A stretch of DNA of 64,000 nt. Origin: Paramicrobacterium chengjingii (GTDB lineage Bacteria > Actinomycetota > Actinomycetes > Actinomycetales > Microbacteriaceae). The DNA lies in the NCBI RefSeq assembly GCF_011751765.2, contig NZ_CP061169.1, forward strand, positions 2,356,001 to 2,420,000, given 5' to 3'. The notes below the pieces were generated by a model. It did not search any database. It was not told where the DNA came from and saw only the letters and a program-made list of their open reading frames with translations. Position numbers and translations under genes: made by a program. Shown piece after piece: positions 46,948 through 57,551 of the stretch; within the stretch, counting starts at the first letter, position 1, and each line of letters begins with the position of its first letter.

Positions 46948-48144
46948 ATGACCGACGAAAACTTCATTGACGTGATCGCTCTCGCGGTCGACGCAGACCC
47001 TGACAATCTCGCGCTGCGCGAGGACTTCATCACGCTCCTGCTGGAGGAGGACCCGGCTCGCGCTGCCGAGCAGGTCGATGAGTACGCCGCTCGCGGGGGC
47101 GCATCTCAGAAAGTGGGTCTGCTGCGTGCGCGTGCGACGGCCGCCCGCTTGCGTGCTCCCGGAATCGGCCCGACGCAGAACACGCCGAGGCCCACCCCCG
47201 TCGAACCCGAGATCGAGGACGACGAGGTAGAGGACGAGCAAGCGTATCCAGACGCCTCGGTGTGGGGAGCCGAACGCCCGCGCGTGACGCTCAACGACGT
47301 CGCGGGTCTCGCCGACGTCAAGAAGCACCTCGACCAGACGTTCCTCGCACCGCTGCGCAACCCCGAGATGGCAGCCGCGTTCGGGCAGACCCCGGGCGGG
47401 TCGCTGCTAATGTACGGTCCGCCCGGCTGCGGTAAGACGTTTATCGCTCGTGCGATCGCCGGTGACCTGGGGGCGAACTTCATTCATGTGACCCTGGCAG
47501 ATCTGCTCAGCAAGTGGCTCGGCGAGAGCGAGCGCGCCATCCAAAGCGTGTTCCGCGACGCACGCGCGAGCGCGCCATGCGTGATTTTCTTCGACGAATT
47601 CGATGCCCTCGGCGGGCGACGCTCATCTGGTGGCGGGGCATCCGCGACCATGCGCACGATTCTCACACAGCTGCTCGAAGAGCTCGACGGCGTGCGCAGC
47701 ACCAACGACGGCGTGTACTTCCTCGCCGCGACGAACCGCCCATGGGACATTGACGGGGCGCTGCGGCGCCCGGGTCGCATCGACAAGACGGTGCTTGTGC
47801 TTCCACCGGATGCTGTCGCACGGGCCGCGATCATCCAGAACGCGCTTGAAGGCAAGCCAGCAGACAACGTCGATTCCATCGAGGTAGCGGCGGCAACCGA
47901 CGGGTTCTCCGGTGCCGATCTCAGTCACCTGACTGGCTCAGCGCTGCAACAGGCCATGTCGGAGTCGATGAGCAGCGGAAACCTCGTGCCCGTCACGACG
48001 AAGAGCCTGATTCAGATCGCGAAAGGCATTACGCCGTCGACAGCCACCTGGTTCGACCAGGTTGCGCCCGTGCTCGAATACGGCGTCGACGACGGCACCT
48101 TCGACCAGCTGAGAGCCTACCGAGTCGCACGGGGAATGCGATGA
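46948..48144 (+). CDS. AAA+ ATPase (Cdc48/FtsH-like) with helical N-domain
   Basis: I start at the ATG at 46948 (398 residues); GGAAGA lies upstream. The N-terminal ~65 residues (ALAVDADPDNLALREDFITL) form a TPR-like helical domain, followed by a Glu-rich linker (84-100). The ATPase has Walker A GPPGCGKT (157-164), Walker B VIFFDEFD (212-219), sensor-1 ATNRPWD and the arginine-finger RRPGRID. It lacks a protease domain, so it is probably a remodelling ATPase. The TPR gene overlaps by four bases, suggesting a complex. Confidence 0.85.
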   Translation: MTDENFIDVIALAVDADPDNLALREDFITLLLEEDPARAAEQVDEYAARGGASQKVGLLRARATAARLRAPGIGPTQNTPRPTPVEPEIEDDEVEDEQAYPDASVWGAERPRVTLNDVAGLADVKKHLDQTFLAPLRNPEMAAAFGQTPGGSLLMYGPPGCGKTFIARAIAGDLGANFIHVTLADLLSKWLGESERAIQSVFRDARASAPCVIFFDEFDALGGRRSSGGGASATMRTILTQLLEELDGVRSTNDGVYFLAATNRPWDIDGALRRPGRIDKTVLVLPPDAVARAAIIQNALEGKPADNVDSIEVAAATDGFSGADLSHLTGSALQQAMSESMSSGNLVPVTTKSLIQIAKGITPSTATWFDQVAPVLEYGVDDGTFDQLRAYRVARGMR

Positions 48145-49406
48145 ACGACGAGGCGACGTACACAGACCGCGACCGCGAGCTCGCGTGGGATCTCTACGAC
48201 GCCCAGCCGACGAACGCGAAGATTGAGGAGCTCGCGTATCGTGTGCTCTCCAATGAGCCCTGGCGAACCGGCATGTTGATTCTCCTCGCCGACCATTACG
48301 CTGCACGACGACGCACAGACGACGCACGGCAAAAGTACGAAGAGGTGATGGGGCGGCGCGATCAGTACTTCGCGAACGCCGCCGCGGCACTGCGCGACCT
48401 CGAGCTCAGCGCCCGGAACTATTCGCGGGCGCTAGAACTGGCGATCGTCGCCGTCGAAGAGGACTCCGAGCTGTGGTTTAACCACATGCAGCTCGGCAAT
48501 GCGATGGCTGCGTGCGGAGACTTCGAGGCAGGTTGGGATCTTATGGACGACGCGGTCGCCATGTGCGGCCGCACTATGCCCGACATGGTGGGAACGGCGT
48601 TGGCCGCGCAGATCACTCGTCTTGCCGAGGGCTTTGCCCCGCCGGAACGGCAGATCCCCGTCGCACAGGCAGCGATCGAAGCGGATCCCGCGAACGTCTG
48701 GGCCTCAGAGATGCTCGGCTGGTCGTATCTGCTTCAGTATCGCTTCGATGACGCCGAGAATCTTGCGCTTCGGCTACTCCGTGAAGATCCGCAAAATGAG
48801 TTGATGCATACGTTGCTCTCCTTAGCCCGCAAGTACCGCACGACCGTCTACGAGAACGAGCTGCCTCCAGAAAAGGTGCGCGCCGCCGGACTCATCGAAA
48901 TCGCGTGGCGTCATCAGAATGACGTGGAGCGAGGACTGGATCTCGAATCCGCACTCACCTCTCTCGAGAAGGTGCTTCCGGACGATATCCGTGCGACGCT
49001 TCGCGATCCTGCGGATCCGGCGGAGGCTACAAAGCTGACCCGTGTGGTGCGAACAATCGCTCTATGGCATGACGGGCAGACTCCCGGCACTGGCGCGGTG
49101 TGGGACACCGATGAGCCGTTCCGTCTGATGACCACTGCGGAGCTCAACGAGCTCGATGCGGCGATCGATGCTGAGCCTGCTGCGCATCCGGAATGGCCCG
49201 AAGACGAAATGTGGGATCAGGTATTGACTGACGACCGTGGCGCGTACCTTGCCATCGTCGGCTTCGGCCGGCTCGTTCGGCGCGAGCGTGATCGTGACGA
49301 TGTGGTCGTCGCCGACAGTATTGCCGACTGGGTGTGGGACCGTGTCGCGGCCCTCGGAGGTCACGACCCGCGACCGAAGCGCCCTGCCCTCACCGTGCAC
49401 CCCTGA
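48141..49406 (+). CDS. TPR protein partner of the AAA+ ATPase
   Basis: The 421-residue protein has repeated helix pairs (about residues 25-230), among them RTGMLILLADHYAARRRTDD, ANAAAALRDLELSARNYSRA and WASEMLGWSYLLQYRFDDAE. The C-terminal ~190 residues, with DPAEATKLTRVVRTIALWHD and DSIADWVWDRVAALG, belong to no family I know. Its ATG overlaps the ATPase stop. I infer an adaptor or substrate receptor for the ATPase. The 230 bases downstream have no gene. Confidence 0.75.
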   Translation: MNDEATYTDRDRELAWDLYDAQPTNAKIEELAYRVLSNEPWRTGMLILLADHYAARRRTDDARQKYEEVMGRRDQYFANAAAALRDLELSARNYSRALELAIVAVEEDSELWFNHMQLGNAMAACGDFEAGWDLMDDAVAMCGRTMPDMVGTALAAQITRLAEGFAPPERQIPVAQAAIEADPANVWASEMLGWSYLLQYRFDDAENLALRLLREDPQNELMHTLLSLARKYRTTVYENELPPEKVRAAGLIEIAWRHQNDVERGLDLESALTSLEKVLPDDIRATLRDPADPAEATKLTRVVRTIALWHDGQTPGTGAVWDTDEPFRLMTTAELNELDAAIDAEPAAHPEWPEDEMWDQVLTDDRGAYLAIVGFGRLVRRERDRDDVVVADSIADWVWDRVAALGGHDPRPKRPALTVHP

Positions 49407-49426
49407 CGCCGCTGCTACCGAGTGCC

Positions 49427-49447
49427 GACAGGGCGTCCTGAGCCTGG
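49427..49447. repeat. Imperfect direct repeat, left flank of the AbiE module
   Basis: GACAGG, six bases, TGAGCCTGG. The same two blocks, three bases apart, occur at 51228-51245 inside the tRNA-Pro fragment. The pair encloses both abiE genes and may be the remains of attachment sites. Confidence 0.35.
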
Positions 49448-49634
49448 TACGAGCTTCGATGCCATTCTCAGCCTCTCGGTGCCGTCGATGTTCACTCTTA
49501 CGTGTTTCCAATTCAAATGAACACGCGCTTACTTAGAGCGGCGAAGCGGTCGAGTATGTCAGCGGCAGCACAGCACCTTCAGGGGACGCAACGATGATCG
49601 AGCCCTCATGCGCGATACTTCGCCCGCTCGAACG

Positions 49635-50537
49635 CTACCGGGGCCACGTCGCTGTCTGAACGTCCCAGTTCCCTTTTGCCACCTGAGTGAGCGCCGGATC
49701 GGAAAAGTTCGCGACAGTGTTTAACACGTCGGTGAACTCCAGCGGAAGATCGCTTTCGCGCTGCACTCGGGTGCGCCAGGTGCGCCACTTTGGCTGCGCG
49801 ACTCGCGGCATCCGTTCCAGTGTTGGAAGAAGTGGCCTCATGGCCACTCGACGATACTCCGCTACCGTACCCAGGGACGCCACGAGGTCATCCGCCGGCA
49901 CGCTGTGCACTCGCGTAAGCGTGTAGATGTCGGCGAAGTCTCGCCAGCGAGTGTTGGCTGGTCCACGGTCGATGGCGGTGATGATCTTCTCGGCGAGGAC
50001 CATCGTCAACGGGTAGCCGAGGATCTCGACCGGCGGCTGATCGAGCGCAACGATGCGAGGGAGTTCGATCAGCCGCGGTGCCGGCCAAATAGGGTCGCCG
50101 AAGTTCACATCGATGCCGACGGTCAAGCGTGCGCGCCCCAGCAAGCCGACGAGCTTCACGCGGATCCCGGCGTATTCGTCATCGTCACGGATGGTCGAGG
50201 CAGTGATGCTGTCTGGATCGAAGATCACGCCGTCAGGCAGATCGATGGTGACGACTTCCCGGATCCGTTCCGCAACGTCAGTCTCGTCGTTCGCGATGCC
50301 GGTTGCCTGGAGATCGATGTCTTTGGTCGATCGACGAACAGCGAAAGCTGCGAGCAGCACACCTCCTTTGAGGACGAAGTCGTCGCGATGCTCGGACTCG
50401 GCGAGCCGAGCCAGGAGCGCCTCGAGTACGTAGAGCGTCTGTAACTCCTGCACGTCGCCGGCAGTCTGGCGGGCAAGTCGCTGGATGGCGAGGGTCGCGT
50501 CGCCCGCGGGGGTGCCGTGTTGCGGATTCGGGGTCAC
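49635..50537 (-). CDS. AbiEii-type nucleotidyltransferase toxin
   Basis: I start at the GTG at 50537 (300 residues), which overlaps the antitoxin stop by four bases (GTGA) with GGAG upstream; the open frame extends 34 codons into the antitoxin gene. FVLKGGVLLAAFAVRRSTKD and the following IDL give the GG (58-59) and DID (73-75) motifs of the AbiEii/AbiGii family; HSVPADDL and AEKIITAIDRG are further conserved helices. These toxins inhibit growth by nucleotidyl transfer and can protect against phage by abortive infection. Confidence 0.88.
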   Translation of the reverse strand: MTPNPQHGTPAGDATLAIQRLARQTAGDVQELQTLYVLEALLARLAESEHRDDFVLKGGVLLAAFAVRRSTKDIDLQATGIANDETDVAERIREVVTIDLPDGVIFDPDSITASTIRDDDEYAGIRVKLVGLLGRARLTVGIDVNFGDPIWPAPRLIELPRIVALDQPPVEILGYPLTMVLAEKIITAIDRGPANTRWRDFADIYTLTRVHSVPADDLVASLGTVAEYRRVAMRPLLPTLERMPRVAQPKWRTWRTRVQRESDLPLEFTDVLNTVANFSDPALTQVAKGNWDVQTATWPR

Positions 50538-51115
50538 AGCAGGATCTCCAACGCGTTCTGTAGCGCCGGGCGAGCTTTCGGGAGCCGCTCGGCCAACGCG
50601 GACAAGCTTGCCGGGCTGTTTCCGCGTTCTCGAAGCCATCGCTTGAGGGCGCCGACGGCCAGGTCACTTCCCCATGCGTGGCGGAGGCGGAAAAGGTCGA
50701 TGATCGTCCGTTCCGGTGAATACAGCCCGATCGACAAGCCTCCGGGCAGGGTGTGCTCCGTACGGCCAATCGCGAATGTGTCGGCTTCGAATCGGTGCCA
50801 GGCGATCGGAGCATGCTGGATCATCAAAGGCTGGGCGCCACGGGGGATGGCGATGTCGCTGCGTGTCGGGATCTCGTCGGTCAGGTCATGTATCGCGAGC
50901 GCCGACAGCAAACAGATCGTGGCCTCGGGCTTCTTCGTGGCAATCGCCATCCACGCGGCCGTCGTGTCGTCGGTGCTGCCGGTCCGGAGGAACAGCCCGG
51001 CGGCGATCCGCTCGTACTCGCCGTCGTCGATCAGCCGGTCGAAACGGTGGCGGGTCAAACCATGCCTGTCGAGATCTCCGTAGCGGAGAAGATCAGGCAG
51101 CGTCGCGGTATCCAT
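50534..51115 (-). CDS. AbiEi-type antitoxin
   Basis: The start at 51115 (193 residues) is chosen because GGAGG lies six bases before it. The N-terminal winged helix-turn-helix (LPDLLRYGDLDRHGLTRHRF, DRLIDDGEYERIAAGLFLR) is the AbiEi_4 DNA-binding part; the C-terminal region PERTIIDLFRLRHAWGSDLA neutralises the toxin in known relatives. AbiEi proteins autorepress by binding repeats upstream; candidates lie at 51134-51210. Confidence 0.87.
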   Translation of the reverse strand: MDTATLPDLLRYGDLDRHGLTRHRFDRLIDDGEYERIAAGLFLRTGSTDDTTAAWMAIATKKPEATICLLSALAIHDLTDEIPTRSDIAIPRGAQPLMIQHAPIAWHRFEADTFAIGRTEHTLPGGLSIGLYSPERTIIDLFRLRHAWGSDLAVGALKRWLRERGNSPASLSALAERLPKARPALQNALEILL

Positions 51116-51133
51116 GCTTGCCTCCAATCAGCA

Positions 51134-51210
51134 GAAACCTTTACACATCCATGATATCTGGCTGTGTTTCTGTTGGCCACAAGAAGTTCCGGAAACCTTT
51201 GCGTTTCCGG
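51134..51210. promoter_or_regulatory. Repeats upstream of abiEi: operator candidates
   Basis: GAAACCTTT occurs directly repeated at 51134-51142 and 51192-51200. The second copy sits in a perfect 8-bp inverted repeat, CCGGAAAC (51189-51196), six bases, GTTTCCGG (51203-51210). AbiEi antitoxins bind repeats in their own promoter. The inverted repeat could also be a terminator of a lost tRNA. Confidence 0.45.
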
Positions 51211-51218
51211 TACTTTGC

Positions 51219-51245
51219 GGTCGGGCTGACAGGATTTGAGCCTGG
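51219..51245 (-). tRNA. 3' fragment of a tRNA-Pro gene (attachment-site remnant)
   Basis: On the minus strand CAGGCTCAAATCCTG followed by TCAGCCCGACC reproduces the T-arm and acceptor 3' strand of an actinobacterial tRNA-Pro (normally GGTTCAAATCC). The T-arm stem CAGG/CCTG is intact, with T changed to C in the loop region. No D-arm or anticodon arm precedes it. tRNA 3' ends are the usual attachment sites of integrative elements, including pSAM2-type ones in tRNA-Pro. Confidence 0.6.
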
Positions 51246-51266
51246 CACTCTGTGAGGTCAATCAAT

Positions 51267-51304
51267 GGATGCTGCGCCATGACAAACGTCGTGGCGCAGC
51301 ATCC
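51267..51304 (-). terminator. Strong hairpin after asd
   Basis: GGATGCTGCGCCA (51267-51279) and TGGCGCAGCATCC (51292-51304) form a perfect 13-bp stem with a 12-base loop, 15 bases beyond the asd stop. On the minus strand it is followed by ATTGATTG, a weak T tract. An actinobacterial intrinsic terminator is the likely role. Confidence 0.65.
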
Positions 51305-51319
51305 GGAATTCTTGCGCGC

Positions 51320-53690
<2,371 letters not shown>

Positions 53691-53853
53691 GTAGTAACTC
53701 CCGGGGGTTGCAGTCAGTGCCCAACGAACCATTGTACGGCGGCCCGTATTCCGCAGCCTCTATGTGACATCCGCTACGCGCGCGTGCGCGCGCGGGCTCC
53801 TCAGATCACCGCACGTTCATCTGCTTCACACGGCAACGTGCCTACCATGACGT

Positions 53854-54780
53854 ATGGCTATGCGCATTCTGCTCTCAGGAGCCAGCGGCATGATCGGCAC
53901 CGCCCTGCACATGCGACTGCGTGACATGGGGCACGACGTAAGGCTGCTCGTGCGTCGACCGCCAGCGCACGATCGGGAGGTCCGTTGGGATCCGGCAACG
54001 GATACCGTACCCAGCGAGCAGATCGAATGGGCGGATGCCGTCGTCTCGCTGTCCGGCTCAAGCCTCACACGACTGCCATGGACGCCGGGCTACCGCAGCA
54101 CCATCCGCTCGAGCCGCGTCGACACCACACACACGATGGCAACGGCAATTGCCGAGGCAACGAATCCTCCACGAGTATGGGCGAACGCCTCTGCCGTCGG
54201 ATACTACGGGCGCGGCCCTCGTCTCGACCCGTTCGACGAGTCGTCCCCGAAGGGGTCAGGTTTTCTCGCCGACATCGTCGAGATGTGGGAGGCAGCGACA
54301 GCGCCCGCTGCCGACCGAACCCGTGTCGTTCACCTCCGCACGGGTGTCGTGATCGGCCCAATGGGCGCTCTCACCCCGCTCGCCCTCGCCACCAAATTCG
54401 GTTGTGGCCCCACCTTTGCCTCCGGAGCCCAGCGGTGGCCTTGGGTCTCTCTCTTCGATGAGGCGAGAGCGATCGAGCATGTGCTCTCGGCGGACGTCGC
54501 CGGCCCCGTCAATATCGCCGCTCCGGTGCTCGATACTCAGTCAGAAGTCGTGGATGCTGTTGCTCGCCGACTTCACCGACCGAACTGGTTGCGAATTCCG
54601 GCGCCACTCTTGCGCGTCATGTTGGGCACGGCAGCCAACGACATGCTGCTCTCCGACCAGCCCGTGGCACCGAACGTTCTTCTTGACTCCGGCTTCGAAT
54701 TCTCGATCGACCAGATCGACGAAGCCGTCGCTGTCGCCCTCGGACTCAAGTGGAAGCCCCCGCAGTCGTACTCTGACTGA
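53854..54780 (+). CDS. TIGR01777-type NAD-dependent epimerase/dehydratase-like protein
   Basis: The 308-residue protein has an N-terminal Rossmann motif ILLSGASGMIGTAL and the family-specific segment AVGYYGRG with the YYG where extended SDRs have catalytic Tyr. The C-terminal DUF1731 region follows (LRIPAPLLRVMLGTAANDML). Members such as YfcH/SULA have no settled function. The ATG two codons later (53860) fits the family start. It is divergent from lysC and precedes trkH. Confidence 0.85.
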   Translation: MAMRILLSGASGMIGTALHMRLRDMGHDVRLLVRRPPAHDREVRWDPATDTVPSEQIEWADAVVSLSGSSLTRLPWTPGYRSTIRSSRVDTTHTMATAIAEATNPPRVWANASAVGYYGRGPRLDPFDESSPKGSGFLADIVEMWEAATAPAADRTRVVHLRTGVVIGPMGALTPLALATKFGCGPTFASGAQRWPWVSLFDEARAIEHVLSADVAGPVNIAAPVLDTQSEVVDAVARRLHRPNWLRIPAPLLRVMLGTAANDMLLSDQPVAPNVLLDSGFEFSIDQIDEAVAVALGLKWKPPQSYSD

Positions 54781-54891
54781 TCCGCTGAGTGCGGTGGATG
54801 CTTCGCGCAAGTGACCGCAGGCCAGAGCATTCGTCTGCTCGCGACCACCACCACCCTTTCGGGAGTTCGACCGTCGGGTTATGTTTGCGAC

Positions 54892-56247
54892 ATGCATCCT
54901 CGGCACGGGCACCTGCCCCACGTGACACGTCGTCGACCTGGCATACTGCTGCTGATCGCGTTCGCCGCGGTCATCGCCGTGGGCACGGGCCTGCTGATGC
55001 TGCCGGTGTCACAAGCGGGCGAGGGTTCCGCGACCCTCATCGATGCTCTGTTCACCGCCGTGTCGGCCACCTGCGTCACGGGCCTGACCGTCGTCGACAC
55101 GGCGACATACTGGTCGCCCTTCGGTCAGGTTGTGATCATTCTGCTGGTCCAGGTTGGCGGGTTCGGCGTGATGACCTTTGCCACCGTGCTGGGAGTCGTA
55201 GTACTGCGCCGGCTGTCGCTTCGAGCAGAGCTGGCCGTCGCCGCAGAGGTGAAGACGACAACGCTCAGCGATGTGCGCAAGCTTGTCGTCGGGGTCATCA
55301 GCATCTCGATTGTTGTGGAGGTGCTCATCGCGGCAGCTCTGGCGGCGAGGTTCGCGGCGGGCTACGGCGAATCTCTCGGGCGATCACTGTGGCTTGGCGT
55401 GTTTCACGCCATTGCGTCATTCAACAACGCAGGCTTCGCGCTGTTCACCGACAACGCTGAAAGCTTTGTCAGCGACCCGCTGATCTGCCTGCCCCTGTGC
55501 GCTGCCGTCATCATCGGTGGGCTCGGATTTCCCGTGATCATGCAGTTGGCCCGCTACGCTCGCACGCCGCGGCTGTGGACAATGAACACTCGCATCGTGA
55601 TCGTTGCCACACTCGTTCTCCTCATCGCGGGAACCATCTACATCACGGCAATCGAGTGGAACAATCCCGACACGTTCGGCCGTCTCAGCGGCCCCTCCAA
55701 GATTCTCGCGGGGTTCTTTCAATCGGTCCAGACGCGCAGCGGCGGTCTCAACAGCGTCGACATCGGCGACATGCATCCCGCAACGTTGCTCGGCATGGAT
55801 GCACTCATGTTCATCGGCGCCGGCCCGGCCGGAACAGCCGGCGGCATCAAGGTCACCACCTTCGCGGTACTTCTCTTCATTGTCTTCACCGAGATCCGCG
55901 GTGAGCACTCCGTGAACATCCTCGGCAAAGGACTCGCGCGCTCCGTGAACCACCAGGCCACGACGGTGGTCGTGCTGGCGACGACGGTGCTCTTCACAGC
56001 ATCCGCCTTCATTCTTCTGGTGACCGACATCGACATCGGCCGCACGGTATTCGAAGCGATATCCGCCTTCGGCACCGTGGGGCTCTCAACGGGAATCACC
56101 GCGTCACTTCCCAACTCTGCGCAGATGGCCCTCATCGTTCTGATGTACGTAGGACGACTCGGCCCCATGGCCGTCGCCACGGCTCTGGCGCTACGCCAAC
56201 GACACATCCGTTACGAACTTCCGAAAGAAAGGCCGATCATTGGTTAG
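54892..56247 (+). CDS. TrkH/KtrB-type potassium uptake membrane subunit
   Basis: I start at the ATG at 54892 (451 residues); a GTG at 54811 is open but its codons look non-coding. Four M1-P-M2 repeats are visible; selectivity-filter regions are TCVTGLTVVDT, ASFNNAGFALF, QTRSGGLNSVD and FGTVGLSTG. It works with the cytoplasmic RCK subunit encoded next, with eight bases of overlap. Confidence 0.92.
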   Translation: MHPRHGHLPHVTRRRPGILLLIAFAAVIAVGTGLLMLPVSQAGEGSATLIDALFTAVSATCVTGLTVVDTATYWSPFGQVVIILLVQVGGFGVMTFATVLGVVVLRRLSLRAELAVAAEVKTTTLSDVRKLVVGVISISIVVEVLIAAALAARFAAGYGESLGRSLWLGVFHAIASFNNAGFALFTDNAESFVSDPLICLPLCAAVIIGGLGFPVIMQLARYARTPRLWTMNTRIVIVATLVLLIAGTIYITAIEWNNPDTFGRLSGPSKILAGFFQSVQTRSGGLNSVDIGDMHPATLLGMDALMFIGAGPAGTAGGIKVTTFAVLLFIVFTEIRGEHSVNILGKGLARSVNHQATTVVVLATTVLFTASAFILLVTDIDIGRTVFEAISAFGTVGLSTGITASLPNSAQMALIVLMYVGRLGPMAVATALALRQRHIRYELPKERPIIG

Positions 56248-56929
56248 CATCAAGAAACGCCGCCCGCATCAGATTCCCGAGGCCGGTTCCGTGGCCGTGC
56301 TGGGCCTCGGCCGATTCGGACAGTCACTCGGGTTGGAGCTGATGGACAGCCATACCGAGGTGCTCGGCGTCGATATCGACCCCTCCACAGTTCAAGATCT
56401 TGACGGGATGCTGACGCACGTTGTGCGCGCCGACACGACAAGCGAGGAGGCCATGCGGCAGATAAACGTTCATCAGTTTGAGCGCGTTGTCGTCGCCATC
56501 GGAACCGACATTCAGGCAAGCATCCTCACCGCATCGCTGCTCTTGAGATTTGGCGTCGAAAACATCTGGGCCAAGGCGGTTTCAGACGCACATGGCACGA
56601 TCCTTGAGCAGCTCGGCGTCAAACACGTCGTGTATCCGGAACGCGACATGGGCCGCCGTGTCGCACACCTTGTGCGCGGCGTCATGCAGGATTTTCTGGA
56701 AATCGGCGATCACTTTGCGCTCGTCAAGAGCCCACCGAACAGCGCCATCGTCGGAGTCCCCCTCGCCGAGGCAGACGTGCGCTCCAACTATGGGGTGACG
56801 ATTGCGGCGTTCAAGCGCGCCGGCGAAGACTGGAGCTACACCTCAGCTGACACCGTCATCGAGAAGGACGACATCATTCTGATCGCCGGGAATGTGCGCA
56901 AGGCGGAGGCGTTCAGCCAGCTGGAGTGA
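56240..56929 (+). CDS. TrkA/KtrA-type regulatory subunit
   Basis: The 229-residue protein starts at a TTG overlapping trkH, behind GAAAGAAAGG. The RCK_N domain has VLGLGRFGQSLGLEL and DIDPSTVQDLDG, and the RCK_C domain is at ~155-225. It binds nucleotides and gates the TrkH channel. The last ORF bases are 22 from the convergent recR stop. Confidence 0.92.
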   Translation: MVSIKKRRPHQIPEAGSVAVLGLGRFGQSLGLELMDSHTEVLGVDIDPSTVQDLDGMLTHVVRADTTSEEAMRQINVHQFERVVVAIGTDIQASILTASLLLRFGVENIWAKAVSDAHGTILEQLGVKHVVYPERDMGRRVAHLVRGVMQDFLEIGDHFALVKSPPNSAIVGVPLAEADVRSNYGVTIAAFKRAGEDWSYTSADTVIEKDDIILIAGNVRKAEAFSQLE

Positions 56930-56951
56930 GCGTCAGTACGGGTGCAGAGCG

Positions 56952-57548
56952 TCAGCCGAGCGCTGTACGGCCTTCAAAGGCTCGACCGAGTGTGACCTCA
57001 TCTGCGTATTCAAGATCGCCGCCGACAGGGAGACCCGAAGCTAGCCTGGTGACGCGAATCTCAAGGGTCTTGAGCAACCGACTGAGGTACGTCGCTGTCG
57101 CCTCCCCCTCCAGGTTGGGGTCGGTTGCAACGATGACCTCGGTCACCGTGCTGTCGGCGAGACGCTGCATAAGCTCGCGGATGCGCAGGTCGTCTGGCCC
57201 GATGCCGTCGATGGGACTGATTGCCCCGCCCAGCACATGGTAAAGGCCTCGGAACTCGCGCGTGCGTTCAATCGCGACCACGTCTTTTGCCTCTTCGACG
57301 ACGCAGATGAACGAGTGGTCGCGTCGAGGATCGCGGCAAATGGAGCACTGCTCCTGCTCGGCCACATTTCCGCAGATCTCACAGAAGAAAACCTTGTCGC
57401 GCACGTCGACGAGAAGCTCAGCGAGGCGTGAAACGTCAAACGACTCGGTCTGAACGATGTGAAACGCGATGCGCTGTGCAGACTTGGGCCCGATGCCCGG
57501 AAGCCGGCCGAACTCGTCGATCAGCTCTTGAACGATACCTTCATACAT
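56952..57548 (-). CDS. recR: Recombination protein RecR
   Basis: Works with RecF/RecO in gap repair. The 198-residue protein has the helix-hairpin-helix [16 protein letters not shown], the C4 zinc finger [16 protein letters not shown], and the Toprim domain ([35 protein letters not shown]). It follows dnaX by three bases, the usual arrangement. Confidence 0.96.
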   Translation of the reverse strand: MYEGIVQELIDEFGRLPGIGPKSAQRIAFHIVQTESFDVSRLAELLVDVRDKVFFCEICGNVAEQEQCSICRDPRRDHSFICVVEEAKDVVAIERTREFRGLYHVLGGAISPIDGIGPDDLRIRELMQRLADSTVTEVIVATDPNLEGEATATYLSRLLKTLEIRVTRLASGLPVGGDLEYADEVTLGRAFEGRTALG

Positions 57549-57551
57549 GCG

